Below, piece after piece: positions 9,128 to 18,348 of a stretch of DNA of 64,000 nt. Within the stretch, counting starts at the first letter, position 1. Each line of letters opens with the position of its first letter. The translations under genes and the position numbers were made by a program. The notes under the pieces are model-generated. The model was not told where the DNA came from. It ran no database searches and worked only from the letters and a program-made list of their open reading frames with translations. Source of the DNA: Pseudomonas sp. StFLB209 (GTDB taxonomy: Bacteria; Pseudomonadota; Gammaproteobacteria; Pseudomonadales; Pseudomonadaceae); assembly GCF_000829415.1 (NCBI RefSeq), contig NZ_AP014637.1, positions 558,001-622,000 of the forward strand, written 5' to 3'.

Positions 9128-11044
9128 ATGAAATGCGACCCCTCTCTTTATCGCGCTGCTCCGCCATCACTCGCCGTGAAACCCCGTCTGATCCGTCAAC
9201 TGTTTCTGCCGCCGCTGATCCTTATCCTGGTCATCGCTATGGGCTATGGCGCTTATCGGGTCAGTGAGCATTACGGCATCCAGAACCTCAGCGAAAGTGG
9301 CGCCCGCCAGCTGGAACTGCATGCCCGCACAGTTGAGAGCGAGATCAGCAAGTACACCTATCTGCCCAGCATTCTGGAACTCGAAGACAGCGTCGGCCAG
9401 TTGCTTACCGAACCCACCCCGCAATTGCAGAACCAGGTCAACAGTTACCTGGAAGGCCTGAACCGCCGCAGCCGCAGTCGCGCCATCTATGTGCTGGACA
9501 CCACCGGACGGGTCATGGCCACCAGCAACTGGCGCGACAGCGACAGCTATCAGGGTGAAGACCTGTCGTTTCGCGCCTACTTTCAGGATGCCGTGCGCGG
9601 CCAGCCCGGACGCTTCTATGGGATCGGCACGACGATTGGCGAGTCAGGTTATTACCTGGCCCACGGCCTGGAAGACAAAGGCCGGATCATTGGCGTGGCC
9701 GTCGTCAAGGTACGCCTGGAAACCCTTGAAGAACGCTGGCAACGCGCCCGCCTGGAAGCCTTCGTCAGCGATGAGAACGGCATCATCATTCTCTCCAGCG
9801 ACCCGGCCCGGCGGCTCAAATCGGTCCGCCCGCTGACCCCGACCATCAAGGAGCGCCTGGCACGCAGCCTGCAATATTACTGGTGGCCGCTCAATGAGCT
9901 GGTGCCGCTGGAACGCCAGAGCCTGACCGAAGGGGTCGAAGAGCTAACCTTCCCGGCCAACGCCAGTGTCGACCGCGAACACACCCAGGTCAGCTACCTG
10001 GCCCAGACCCGGCCATTGAGTGATACCCCTTGGCACCTGACCTTGCTCACGCCGCTGGAAGACCTGCGCCGCGAAGCCGCCAACCAGGGCATGCTGGTGG
10101 CGGTGGCCTGCGCGCTGGTGACCTTCCTGCTGATTGCCTGGAACGAGCGACGCAAGGTGATCGCCACCCGGCTGGCCGCCCGTGAGGCGCTGGAGGCTGC
10201 CAACGACGAGCTGGAACGCAAGATCACCGAACGCACCGAACACCTGCGCGCCAGCAACGAACGCCTCAAGGCGCAGATCCGGGAGCGGCGCCAGGCTGAA
10301 GAAACCCTGCGCAAAGCCCAGGACGAACTGGTCCAGGCCGGCAAACTGGCAGCCATCGGTCAGATGTCCACCAGCATTGCCCATGAACTGAATCAGCCAC
10401 TGGCCGCCTTGCGCACCCTGTCGGGCAACACCGTTCGGTTCCTCGAACGTGGCGCCCTGGACACCGCTACCACCAACCTGCGCACCATCAATGACCTGGT
10501 CGACCGCATGGGCCGTATCACCGCCAGCCTGCGTGCTTTCGCCCGACGCGGCGAAGACAAAGGCCAGGCGCAACTGGACAAGGCCGTGGACGCGGCCCTG
10601 CAATTGCTGGCCGGACGCCTGGAAACCAGCCCGGTCAAACTGCACCGCGACCTGGCCGAGGCCACCCTGGGTATCGACCAGACCCGCCTGGAGCAGATTC
10701 TGGTCAACCTGATCGGTAACGCGGTGGATGCCATGCAGGCGCAGCCACAAGCCGAACTGTGGCTGGTCGGCCAGGTGGTCGATCAGCGCTATCGCCTGAG
10801 CGTGCGTGACAACGGCCCCGGCGTCGATCCCGAGGCACGTCGGCACCTGTTCGAGCCGTTTTTCACCACCAAACCGGGCGACCAGGGTCTGGGCTTGGGC
10901 CTGACCCTGTCGGCCAGCCTGGCCGCCGCTGCCGGCGGCAGCCTGAGCGCCGAACACCCCGACGATGGCGGCGCGCTGTTTATCCTCAGCCTGCCGTTGC
11001 TTGACCACCCGGCCGGCCAACCCGACCCGTACGCGTCTACCTGA
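9128..11044 (+). CDS. aauS: Sensor histidine kinase AauS for acidic amino acid uptake
   Basis: Membrane sensor kinase of the DctB type. About 638 residues: one membrane segment near residues 26-45, a large periplasmic sensing region (a double-Cache-like fold is likely), a second membrane segment near 320-340, a coiled coil, then the phosphoacceptor His in SIAHELNQPLAAL (about residue 418), an N-box (NLIGNAVDAM) and G-boxes (DNGPGVDPE, GLGLGLTLS). GTG at 9125 and ATG at 9128 are both possible; the ATG is given. Paired with aauR ten bases downstream. In P. putida this pair senses and switches on acidic amino acid uptake; the target promoter is at 5577-5713 here. Confidence 0.9.
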   Translation: MKCDPSLYRAAPPSLAVKPRLIRQLFLPPLILILVIAMGYGAYRVSEHYGIQNLSESGARQLELHARTVESEISKYTYLPSILELEDSVGQLLTEPTPQLQNQVNSYLEGLNRRSRSRAIYVLDTTGRVMATSNWRDSDSYQGEDLSFRAYFQDAVRGQPGRFYGIGTTIGESGYYLAHGLEDKGRIIGVAVVKVRLETLEERWQRARLEAFVSDENGIIILSSDPARRLKSVRPLTPTIKERLARSLQYYWWPLNELVPLERQSLTEGVEELTFPANASVDREHTQVSYLAQTRPLSDTPWHLTLLTPLEDLRREAANQGMLVAVACALVTFLLIAWNERRKVIATRLAAREALEAANDELERKITERTEHLRASNERLKAQIRERRQAEETLRKAQDELVQAGKLAAIGQMSTSIAHELNQPLAALRTLSGNTVRFLERGALDTATTNLRTINDLVDRMGRITASLRAFARRGEDKGQAQLDKAVDAALQLLAGRLETSPVKLHRDLAEATLGIDQTRLEQILVNLIGNAVDAMQAQPQAELWLVGQVVDQRYRLSVRDNGPGVDPEARRHLFEPFFTTKPGDQGLGLGLTLSASLAAAAGGSLSAEHPDDGGALFILSLPLLDHPAGQPDPYAST

Positions 11045-11054
11045 GAGCACTGCC

Positions 11055-12386
11055 ATGAACATCAATCACAACCTGACAGTGCTGATCGTCGAAGACGACC
11101 CCCATGTGCTACTGGGCTGCCAACAGGCACTGGCCCTGGAAGACATCGCCAGCGAAGGCGTGGGCAGCGCAGAAGAAGCCCTGGCGCGGGTCGGCAGCGA
11201 CTTTGCCGGTATCGTCATCAGCGATATCCGCCTGCCAGGCATCAATGGCCTGGAACTGCTGGAACGACTCAAGGCCATCGACGCCAGCCTGCCGGTGGTG
11301 CTGATTACCGGCCATGGCGATATCACCATGGCGGTCAATGCCATGCGCGATGGCGCCTACGATTTCATGGAAAAGCCCTTCTCTCCCGAACGGCTGGTGG
11401 ACGTCACGCGCCGGGCACTGGAGCAACGCGGCCTGGCCCGCGAGGTCTGGGCGTTGCGTCGGCAACTGGCCGAGCGCGACAGCCTGGAAGGCAAAATCAT
11501 CGGCCGCTCACCGGCCATGCATAACCTGCGCGAGCTGATCGCCAACGTGGCCGATACCTGTGCCAACGTGCTGATTGAAGGCGAGACCGGCACCGGTAAA
11601 GAACTGGTCGCCCGTTGCCTGCACGACTTCAGCCGGCGCCGTGACCATCAATTCGTGGCGCTGAACTGCGGTGGCCTGGCCGAGAGCCTGTTCGAGTCAG
11701 AGATTTTCGGTCACGAAGCCAACGCCTTCACCGGCGCCGGCAAACGACGGATCGGCAAGATCGAGCATGCGCACAAGGGCACACTGTTTCTCGATGAAGT
11801 CGAAAGCATGCCGATCCCGTTGCAGATCAAGCTGCTGCGGGTCTTGCAGGAACGTACCCTGGAGCGGCTGGGTTCGAACCAGGCAGTCGAGGTGGACTGC
11901 CGGGTGATCGCCGCCACCAAGTTCGATCTTGATGTGTCGAGCAGGGCCGGGCAGTTTCGCAGCGACCTGTATTACCGGCTCAACGTAGTGACTCTGGAGT
12001 TGCCGCCACTGCGCGAGCGCCGCGAGGATATTCTGCAACTGTTCGAGCACTTCCTGCAGTTGTCGGCGCTGCGCTTTGATCGCGAGCCACGCGCCATTGA
12101 CCGCCAGACGTTGTCGAGTTTGATGAGCCATGACTGGCCAGGCAATGTGCGGGAACTGCGCAACGTCGCCGAACGTTATGCATTGGGCCTGCCGGCGTTC
12201 AAAAACAGCAGCAGCCGCGATGCGGAAAGCCCGCGCCTGAGCTTTGCCGAAGCCGTGGAAGCCTTTGAGCGGAACATGCTCAGCGAAGCCTTGCAGCACA
12301 GCGGCGGCAATCTCAGCCAGGCCAGCCAGGAGCTGGGCATGGCCAAAACGACGCTGTTCGACAAGGTTAAGAAGTACGGGCTGTAA
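11055..12386 (+). CDS. aauR: Sigma54-dependent response regulator AauR
   Basis: NtrC/DctD-class activator, 443 residues. A receiver domain (residues 1-120) holds the phosphorylatable Asp57 (ISDIRLPG) and the conserved Lys in EKPFSP. The AAA+ domain has Walker A GETGTGKE from residue 176 and an arginine-finger region (FRSDLYYRL). A Fis-type helix-turn-helix ends the protein (NLSQASQELGMAKTTLF). The sigma54-contact loop reads NAFTGA (Asn223) instead of the usual GAFTGA. Start ATG 11055 lies ten bases after the aauS stop; earlier codons belong to the aauS region in another frame. Its predicted sites lie before gltI, giving a closed regulatory circuit. Confidence 0.92.
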   Translation: MNINHNLTVLIVEDDPHVLLGCQQALALEDIASEGVGSAEEALARVGSDFAGIVISDIRLPGINGLELLERLKAIDASLPVVLITGHGDITMAVNAMRDGAYDFMEKPFSPERLVDVTRRALEQRGLAREVWALRRQLAERDSLEGKIIGRSPAMHNLRELIANVADTCANVLIEGETGTGKELVARCLHDFSRRRDHQFVALNCGGLAESLFESEIFGHEANAFTGAGKRRIGKIEHAHKGTLFLDEVESMPIPLQIKLLRVLQERTLERLGSNQAVEVDCRVIAATKFDLDVSSRAGQFRSDLYYRLNVVTLELPPLRERREDILQLFEHFLQLSALRFDREPRAIDRQTLSSLMSHDWPGNVRELRNVAERYALGLPAFKNSSSRDAESPRLSFAEAVEAFERNMLSEALQHSGGNLSQASQELGMAKTTLFDKVKKYGL

Positions 12387-12421
12387 AGGCAGTGGCAAGC
12401 TTCAAGTGGCAAGCTGCAAGT
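12387..12421. repeat. GCAAGCT(G/T)CAAG-type intergenic repeat
   Basis: Just after aauR the sequence repeats GCAAGCTTCAAG then GCAAGCTGCAAG. A related string appears between bases 57981 and 58010. These short repeats are frequent between Pseudomonas genes; no function is assigned here. Confidence 0.5.
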
Positions 12422-12464
12422 GAACAGTGTCGTCTTCGCTTGCAGGTCGGCTGCCCGATAAAGA

Positions 12465-13106
12465 TCAGGCGGCGATGATCTGGCGGATCGCGCCGACGAA
12501 CACATCCACCGGCTGGCCACCTGAGACGGCGTACTGCTCGTTGAAGATGATGGTCGGTACTGAACTGACGCCGCGGGTGATCCACAGTTGTTCGAGTTCA
12601 CGTACTTCGGCGGCGTATTGACCCGAGGCCAGGACCTCTTCGGCGCGCAGCCGGTCGAGTCCGACCCGTTGCGCCAGATCGGCCAGGGTAGCGCGGTCTG
12701 AAGGGTTTTTCAGGTCGGTGAAGTAGGCCTTGAACAAGGCGTGTTTCAGCGCCAGCTGTTTGCCTTCTTGCTCGGCCCAGTGCAGCAGTCGATGGGCGTC
12801 GAAGGTGTTGTAGATGCGGCGCTCGCCGCTGGCAAAATCAAAACCCAGTTCAGCACCGCGCTCGCGGATGGTGGTGTGGATCGATTCGATCTGTTCCGGG
12901 CTTGAGCCATATTTCTCGGCGATGTGTTCCTTGATGTCCTGACCTTCGGCAGGCATGGTCGGGTTCAGCTCATAAGGCTGCAAGTGAATCTGTGCGCTGA
13001 CTTCGCTGCCCAGTTGCGCCAAGGCCTGCTCCAGTGCTTGCAGGCCGATGATGCACCAGGGGCAGGAGATGTCAGACACGAAGTCGATTTTCAGGGGTGT
13101 GCTCAT
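12465..13106 (-). CDS. DsbA-family oxidoreductase (FrnE type)
   Basis: 213 residues, cytoplasmic because no signal peptide is visible. The N-terminus runs KIDFVSDISCPWCIIG, with a CPWC active site typical of FrnE-like members of the DsbA thioredoxin superfamily; a helical insertion and a cis-Pro loop (GVSSVPTIIF) follow. Such proteins act as disulfide reductases/isomerases or relate to 2-hydroxychromene-2-carboxylate isomerase; the substrate cannot be read from sequence. Start chosen at the ATG whose complement is 13104-13106 (MSTPLKI); a longer frame is open but has no ribosome site. Convergent with aauR. Confidence 0.85.
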   Translation of the reverse strand: MSTPLKIDFVSDISCPWCIIGLQALEQALAQLGSEVSAQIHLQPYELNPTMPAEGQDIKEHIAEKYGSSPEQIESIHTTIRERGAELGFDFASGERRIYNTFDAHRLLHWAEQEGKQLALKHALFKAYFTDLKNPSDRATLADLAQRVGLDRLRAEEVLASGQYAAEVRELEQLWITRGVSSVPTIIFNEQYAVSGGQPVDVFVGAIRQIIAA

Positions 13107-13174
13107 GGGGTGGGCCTTGGTCTGAAGACAAAGGCTCACCATACACCCTCGGGGCTGATCCGGGCACTTGGAGG

Positions 13175-13190
13175 CGCGAGCTTGCTCGCG
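13175..13190. repeat. REP-like palindrome
   Basis: CGCGAGCTTGCTCGCG, a perfect inverted repeat followed by AAGG, is the core of the common Pseudomonas REP element (GAGCTTGCTC inside GCG-CGC). It lies between the FrnE-like gene and the hydrolase gene, where such elements are usually found. Confidence 0.65.
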
Positions 13191-13288
13191 AAGGCTTCTT
13201 GTAATGTGCAGAAATCATGAGTGCAGTTGTCTGGACTGCGGGTTGCGCCCCGCCGGGAGCCGATTCGACGGCCGGCGGCAGAGCGTTG

Positions 13289-14281
13289 TTAAAGCTTCGC
13301 CATATGCCAGCCCTGATCATGTTGCGCCCGCAGATAAGGCAGCACGGCGGCGAGCAGCGGGGCTTTGAAGGCTTCCTGGAAGCGGTGGGCGAAGCCAGGG
13401 ATCAGTTTCAACTGGCTGCCACGAATGTGCGCGGCCAGGTGGACGCCGTGCATCACCGGTAGCAGCGGGTCGGCGGTGCCGTGTACCACCAGAGTCGGGA
13501 CACGCAGGCGGTTGAGCAGCTCGACCCGGCTGGGTTCAGCCAGGATGGCGGCGATCTGGCGTTTGACGCCTTCGGGGTTGAATGCACGGTCGTAGGCGAT
13601 CGCGGCCTGTTGCAGCAGTTGCCCACGATCATCCTTGACCCGCGGGCTGCCCAGCGCAGCAAGCAAGTCGGCCTGTTGTTGCAGCGCCGCTTCGCGATTG
13701 GGTGCACTGCGGCGGGCCAGTTGTTGAAGCAAGGCGGCATCCGGCATGGGCAGACCTTCGGCGCCTGAGCTGCTCATCACCAGAGTCAGGCTTTCGACAC
13801 GCTGGGGGGCTTGATCGGCCAGATGCTGGGCAATCATCCCGCCCATGCTCGCGCCCAGCACATGGAAACGACTGACGTTCAACTGGTCCATCAGGCCCAG
13901 CGCGTCGTCGGCCATATCGCTCAGCGAATAAGGCGCCGACACCGGCAAACCGAGTTTGAAACGCAGCACTTCGAACGCCAGGTTGACCTCCGATACCGGC
14001 TTGACCCAGTTCGACAACCCGACGTCACGGTTGTCATAGCGAATCACCCGAAAACCCTGCTGACACAGGGCAACCACCACTTCGTCGGGCCAGTGAATCA
14101 ACTGCCCGCCCAGGCCCATGACCAACAGCAGGGTCGGATCGGTCGGTTCGCCGACGCTCTGCCAGGCGATCCGTACATCCTTGAGTTGAGCCAGTTGCAC
14201 CGGCGTGTCGACATCACATTTTGCGACAGCAAAAGACGGCCAGCCGCAGAGCAAGGCGGCCAGAAGGAAAAAAATGCGCAT
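13289..14281 (-). CDS. Exported alpha/beta hydrolase
   Basis: 330 residues. The N-terminus [20 protein letters not shown] is a clear signal peptide, so the protein acts in the periplasm or outside the cell. The catalytic triad is readable: nucleophile Ser in LGASMGG, acid in [10 protein letters not shown], His in [11 protein letters not shown]. The oxyanion region [14 protein letters not shown] resembles the aclacinomycin methylesterase / proline iminopeptidase-like group, but the substrate is unknown. ATG 14281 is preferred because the signal peptide begins there. It stands alone, divergent from metR. Confidence 0.82.
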   Translation of the reverse strand: MRIFFLLAALLCGWPSFAVAKCDVDTPVQLAQLKDVRIAWQSVGEPTDPTLLLVMGLGGQLIHWPDEVVVALCQQGFRVIRYDNRDVGLSNWVKPVSEVNLAFEVLRFKLGLPVSAPYSLSDMADDALGLMDQLNVSRFHVLGASMGGMIAQHLADQAPQRVESLTLVMSSSGAEGLPMPDAALLQQLARRSAPNREAALQQQADLLAALGSPRVKDDRGQLLQQAAIAYDRAFNPEGVKRQIAAILAEPSRVELLNRLRVPTLVVHGTADPLLPVMHGVHLAAHIRGSQLKLIPGFAHRFQEAFKAPLLAAVLPYLRAQHDQGWHMAKL

Positions 14282-14513
14282 TGGAAGAAACACCGAAAAA
14301 CAGAACCCCAGTAAGCCGCCAGTCTGATGATGTTTTCAGGATCGCGCTGCCACACTTGCGTGACAGTTTGATGAACCGGGACGAGTGGCAAAGCTATCTG
14401 CAAGCCTCAAGCGACTGGCTTCAAGCAAAAGCTGACCTCGACAACAGGCAGATCATGAGACAAACTCACGCCGTTGAATTTTTAATCAAATTATTTTCAT
14501 GGAGCTTGCCCCC

Positions 14514-15431
14514 GTGCTGGAGATTCGTCACCTCAAGACGCTGCATGCCCTGCGCGAAGCCGACAGCCTGGTCGAGGCGGCTGAGCGCCTCCATCTGACC
14601 CAGTCGGCGTTGTCGCATCAGTTCAAGGAGCTTGAGGAACGGCTGGGCATGACCCTGTTCGTGCGCAAGACCAAACCGGTGCGTTTTACCAGTGCCGGGC
14701 TGCGGCTGTTACAACTGGCCGATTCGGTGTTGCCGCAGCTGCGCGGCGCCGAGCGGGATCTGTCGCGTCTGGCCGGCGGCACGGCGGGCCGCCTGCATAT
14801 GGCGATCGAATGCCATAGCTGCTTCCAGTGGCTGATGCCGACCATCGACCAGTTCCGCGATGCCTGGCCGGAGGTCGAGCTGGACCTGTCGTCAGGGTTC
14901 TCCTTCGCCCCCCTGCCCGCGCTGGCGCGTGGTGACCTGGACCTGGTGGTGACCTCCGACCCGCTGGAGCTGCCAGGCCTGACTTACGTCCCGCTGTTCA
15001 CTTATGAAGCCATGCTCGCTGTCGCCAATCAGCATGCGCTGGCCAGCCGCCCGTACATCCTGGCGCACGACCTGCTCAACGAGACATTGATCACCTACCC
15101 GGTGGAACGTGACCGGCTGGATATCTTCACCCGTTTTCTGGAGCCGGCCGACGTCGAACCGGCCCAGGTGCGCACTTCGGAACTGACCGTGATGATGATG
15201 CAACTGGTGGCCAGCGGCCGTGGCGTGTGCGGGCTGCCGCACTGGGCGCTGCATGAGTACAGCTCGCGTGGCTATGTGAAGGCCAAACGGCTGGGCGAAA
15301 AGGGTCTGTTTGCGACCCTTTACGCCGCCGTGCGCACCGACATGCTCGACGCACCGTACATGCGCGACTTCTTGCTAACCGCCAAGGACACCTCGTTCTC
15401 GACCCTTGATGGTGTCAGCGCAGTACGTTGA
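14514..15431 (+). CDS. metR: LysR-family methionine regulator MetR
   Basis: 305 residues. The N-terminal winged helix-turn-helix ([20 protein letters not shown], then [16 protein letters not shown]) and the effector domain with the [10 protein letters not shown] stretch are characteristic of MetR, which activates methionine synthesis genes with homocysteine as co-effector. Start: ATG 14499 is open but lacks a ribosome site, while GTG 14514 follows GGAG at nine bases and gives the usual MetR length, so 14514 is preferred. Convergent with the NUDIX gene, whose stop is adjacent. The 230-base gap upstream probably holds its promoter; a TTGA-N8-TCAA inverted repeat lies near 14474-14489. Confidence 0.9.
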   Translation: MLEIRHLKTLHALREADSLVEAAERLHLTQSALSHQFKELEERLGMTLFVRKTKPVRFTSAGLRLLQLADSVLPQLRGAERDLSRLAGGTAGRLHMAIECHSCFQWLMPTIDQFRDAWPEVELDLSSGFSFAPLPALARGDLDLVVTSDPLELPGLTYVPLFTYEAMLAVANQHALASRPYILAHDLLNETLITYPVERDRLDIFTRFLEPADVEPAQVRTSELTVMMMQLVASGRGVCGLPHWALHEYSSRGYVKAKRLGEKGLFATLYAAVRTDMLDAPYMRDFLLTAKDTSFSTLDGVSAVR

Positions 15432-15836
15432 TCAGCCCGGCAGGGTCTGCCAGTACTGCGGCAGGATCTGGTCGCGGGTCAGCGGTGCCAGCTCCAGCGC
15501 AGCACTGCTGCGGGCATCGACCCACTGCACTTCTTCGATTTCTGCCGCAGGCTGCACGGCATGATCGCAGTTCACGCGAAACAGCTGGCAGCGCACCTCG
15601 AAACCCGGCTCGTTGGCGGCGGCTGCCCTGAACTCACCGAGAAACACCGCCTGGTCCGGCTCGATCCGCAGGGCCAGCTCTTCTTCCAGCTCGCGCATCA
15701 ATGCCTGTAGCGCTGGCTCACCGGCTTCGATCTTGCCGCCCGGCTGCATAAAAGCCCGGGTGCCGCGCTTGCGCACCAGCAGCGTCCGGCCATCAGCCGC
15801 GACCAACAGGGCAGCGGCAATGTCGATGACCTTCAC
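15432..15836 (-). CDS. NUDIX hydrolase
   Basis: 134 residues with the pyrophosphohydrolase motif: [20 protein letters not shown] fits Gx5Ex7REUxEE, although the final Gly of the box is replaced by Ala (ELAL). Likely hydrolyses a nucleoside diphosphate linked to another moiety; the substrate is not readable. The start is GTG (complement at 15834-15836) and overlaps the stop of ddl in a GTGA arrangement, so it is translationally coupled to ddl. Ends one base from the metR stop on the other strand. Confidence 0.88.
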   Translation of the reverse strand: MKVIDIAAALLVAADGRTLLVRKRGTRAFMQPGGKIEAGEPALQALMRELEEELALRIEPDQAVFLGEFRAAAANEPGFEVRCQLFRVNCDHAVQPAAEIEEVQWVDARSSAALELAPLTRDQILPQYWQTLPG

Positions 15837-16924
15837 AGGCTGATATCCCGTTTCAACAGAGCAGCCTCTGCACCCCGTTCCAGCGCCAGGTCAATCAAAC
15901 GGTCAATCAGCCCGGCATAGGTCAGGCCGCTGGCCTGCCACAGTTTGGGATACATGCTGATCGAGGTGAAACCCGGGATGGTATTGATCTCGTTGATCGC
16001 AATGTCGCCCTGATCGGTGACGAAGAAATCCACCCGCGACAGACCGGCACAGCCCAGTACCCGGTAAGCCCGCAGCGCCACTTCACGGACCCGCCCGGCC
16101 AATTCTTCGCTCAGTTGCGCAGGAATGTCGGTGCGTGCCTGGCCGTCATTGAGGTACTTGGTGTCGTAGGCGTAGAACTCATCGTTGGCGACCACTTCAC
16201 CACAGACACTGGCCTGCGGCTCCCGATTGCCGAGCACCGCACATTCCACTTCACGGCCGCTCATGCCTTGCTCGATCAGCACCTTGTGATCGTACTCGAA
16301 GGCCAGCGCCAGCGCGGCCTGGAAGCCGGCTGCATCGGTGACCTTGCTGACCCCAACCGAAGACCCCTGGCTGGCCGGCTTGATGAACATCGGCAAGCCC
16401 AGTTGCGCGCTTACCTCCGCAAAACCGATGCTCTCACCACGTTGCACAACCACGAACGGCGCGACGTCGATCCCGGCATCGCGCAACAGCCGCTTGGTCA
16501 CGTCCTTGTCCATGCACGCTGCCGAACCCAGCACATCCGGGCCCACGAACGGGATCGCCAGCATGCGCAACAGGCCTTGCAACGCGCCGTCTTCACCAAA
16601 GGCGCCGTGAATCAGCGCAAACACCACATCGATGCGCGCCAGGGCCTGGCCGGATTCGACATCCAGCAATTGCCCGCCGGTACTGCCAGGCAGTAACGCC
16701 AAGGGGCGGCCGGCCGTGCTCAGTGCGATACGCGCCGGGTCACCTGGGTTGACCAGATAATCGCTTTCATCGAAGCGCAGCCAGCGGCCTTGCTTGTCGA
16801 TGCCAATCAGGGTCAGGTCGTAGCGGCCACGGTCGATGGCGTTGATGACGTTGCGTGCCGACTGCAACGACACTTCATGCTCGCTCGACTGACCGCCGAA
16901 CATGATGGCGACTGATTTTTTCAA
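15833..16924 (-). CDS. ddlA: D-alanine--D-alanine ligase
   Basis: ATP-grasp ligase joining two D-alanines for peptidoglycan precursors in the cytoplasm. 363 residues, the length of the DdlA type. The N-terminus [20 protein letters not shown], the [12 protein letters not shown] motif, [14 protein letters not shown] and [15 protein letters not shown] are intact. No ATG suits the N-terminus: TTG at 16922-16924 follows AGGAG by nine bases and starts the conserved sequence exactly, so TTG is chosen; the open frame continues upstream without homology. Overlaps the NUDIX gene. It is not in the mur cluster, which fits a second, free-standing Ddl. Confidence 0.93.
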   Translation of the reverse strand: MKKSVAIMFGGQSSEHEVSLQSARNVINAIDRGRYDLTLIGIDKQGRWLRFDESDYLVNPGDPARIALSTAGRPLALLPGSTGGQLLDVESGQALARIDVVFALIHGAFGEDGALQGLLRMLAIPFVGPDVLGSAACMDKDVTKRLLRDAGIDVAPFVVVQRGESIGFAEVSAQLGLPMFIKPASQGSSVGVSKVTDAAGFQAALALAFEYDHKVLIEQGMSGREVECAVLGNREPQASVCGEVVANDEFYAYDTKYLNDGQARTDIPAQLSEELAGRVREVALRAYRVLGCAGLSRVDFFVTDQGDIAINEINTIPGFTSISMYPKLWQASGLTYAGLIDRLIDLALERGAEAALLKRDISL

Positions 16925-17104
16925 AGCGCGGTACTCCTGATTTTTCAGGCCGCGAAGATAGAAGCAATACCGAGGGGAGTCCAGAGGGCGGGCGGTCGCA
17001 GGCGGCAAAAGCCGGAAAAAAGATGCCGGGCGGTCAATTCTGCCCGCCCGGCCAAGCCACTGCAGCCACGGCTGCAAGTCAGAGGTGATCGTATGAGGGG
17101 CTGC

Positions 17105-17380
17105 TCAGGTGTCAGCGCCCGGACGGGTGGCCGAGCCAAAGCCGGCAAAGCGCTTGTTGAAGCCGGCGATACGGCCTTCAGTGGTGGTCTTGCGTTGCTG
17201 GCCGGTATACACCGGGTGCGAGGCGCTGGAGACATCAAGGGCCACGTAAGGGTAAGTCTGGCCATCGCTGTGCTGCTGGGTACGGGTGGTCTCAACGGTG
17301 GAGCCGATCAGGTAGAACACGTCGGCCGCAGTGTCGTGGAACAGCACAGTACGATAGTCGGGATGGATACCAGGTTTCAT
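17105..17380 (-). CDS. rpmE2: Zinc-independent ribosomal protein L31 type B
   Basis: 91-residue large-subunit protein. [16 protein letters not shown] and the SHPVYTGQQ stretch identify L31; the protein has no cysteine at all, so it is the C-minus (type B) form that replaces zinc-binding L31 when zinc is scarce. GGAG precedes the ATG. A near-perfect Zur-type palindrome lies 29 bases upstream, matching the known Zur control of this paralogue. It is transcribed apart from ddl. Confidence 0.93.
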   Translation of the reverse strand: MKPGIHPDYRTVLFHDTAADVFYLIGSTVETTRTQQHSDGQTYPYVALDVSSASHPVYTGQQRKTTTEGRIAGFNKRFAGFGSATRPGADT

Positions 17381-17408
17381 GACAGCTCCGGAGATCAGGT
17401 TTCAATAT

Positions 17409-17425
17409 ATGTTATACAGTAACAT
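17409..17425. promoter_or_regulatory. Predicted Zur box before rpmE2
   Basis: ATGTTA-TACAG-TAACAT is a perfect 6-base inverted repeat with a 5-base centre, in the style of the proteobacterial Zur site (GTTATANTATAAC core). Its position directly before the zinc-free L31 gene supports zinc-dependent repression. Binding is inferred. Confidence 0.72.
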
Positions 17426-17763
17426 AATCTATCCAGAAATGATTATCAACTTTTCGCCGAACTCCCGCTGCCTCGCTTGATCGAATAGTCAGTAATCGCT
17501 AATGTCCATGTACGGTTCACCCTGACCTGTAAGAAATGTCGGCGAGTGCAGCCAGTTTCAGTCCTGCCCCCAGCCGATGGATAGGCACGACACCGGCATT
17601 CAGTGACACTGACGCCTGCTCCGCCCAGACAACCGTCATGGCTGAGCCGTTCAGGATTGTGTCGGCACATCGGTTGCCTTGATCTGCTGAGCAATCCCGC
17701 ACGTGCGAGCCGCATTCAGGCTCGCAGAGCCTGGCGCACGACACTTTCTCAGCAGGATCCGCC
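17426..17763. other. Gap with no supported gene
   Basis: Between the Zur box and the next plus-strand gene, about 340 bases show no convincing coding region, RNA gene or terminator. It should contain the promoter of the following gene, but no clear -35/-10 pair was picked out. Confidence 0.5.
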
Positions 17764-18150
17764 ATGTCCGACACCGCAATGCACTATGAACTCCCGCAGC
17801 ATGCCCACACCCGCCTGCTCGAAGCCCGCGATTCATTGCGGCTGCTCGACAGCTACGTGAACAAGACCGATGTCCTGTGCAACCCGTCGATGCTGATTGG
17901 TTATGTGTCGATGCTGCAAAGCGCTTTGCAGGAAGTCATCAACGCCAGCACACCGGCCGAGCCCCGCAACACCTTCATACGCAAGGCCGATGAACTGGGG
18001 TTCGTTGCGCTGAACCCCAAGGAACAACATCTGATCGAGCAATTGCGCTGGATCAGCCTGGAAGGCCGTGAGGATGTGTATGCCATGGCCACGCGGATCC
18101 GGCATATCAAACCCTGGGTGCGTGAAGCCGAGCCGAGCGACAACACCTGA
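17764..18150 (+). CDS. Small conserved-looking protein of unknown function
   Basis: 128 residues, start ATG preceded by AGGA. Not recognised. No signal peptide or membrane segment. The chain is mostly helical by appearance, with a first half around LLEARDSLRLLDSYVNKTDVL and a second half around HLIEQLRWISLEGREDVYAMA. Codon use matches the neighbours, which supports it being a real gene. It stands alone between rpmE2 and the OpgC-like gene. Confidence 0.7.
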   Translation: MSDTAMHYELPQHAHTRLLEARDSLRLLDSYVNKTDVLCNPSMLIGYVSMLQSALQEVINASTPAEPRNTFIRKADELGFVALNPKEQHLIEQLRWISLEGREDVYAMATRIRHIKPWVREAEPSDNT

Positions 18151-18348
18151 CGGCTCCAGCGCCGACAGGGCCAGCCACGACCACGTCATGGCGACACTTT
18201 GAGACATTCTGCAATAGCGCAATTTTGCAATTGCCGTAGAATCCGGCCACTCTGCGTGGCCGCCCGGCTGTTTTTGATTGACGCGAGGCAACCAAGGAGG
18301 GCGCCCTCCGGTCTTCATATTCACCGACTTCTCCAAGAGCACACCGTT

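Noticed and set aside
14474..14489. TTGA-N8-TCAA inverted repeat before metR as a MetR site
   Set aside because: Does not fit the TGAA-N5-TTCA spacing of MetR sites; kept only as a remark in the metR entry.
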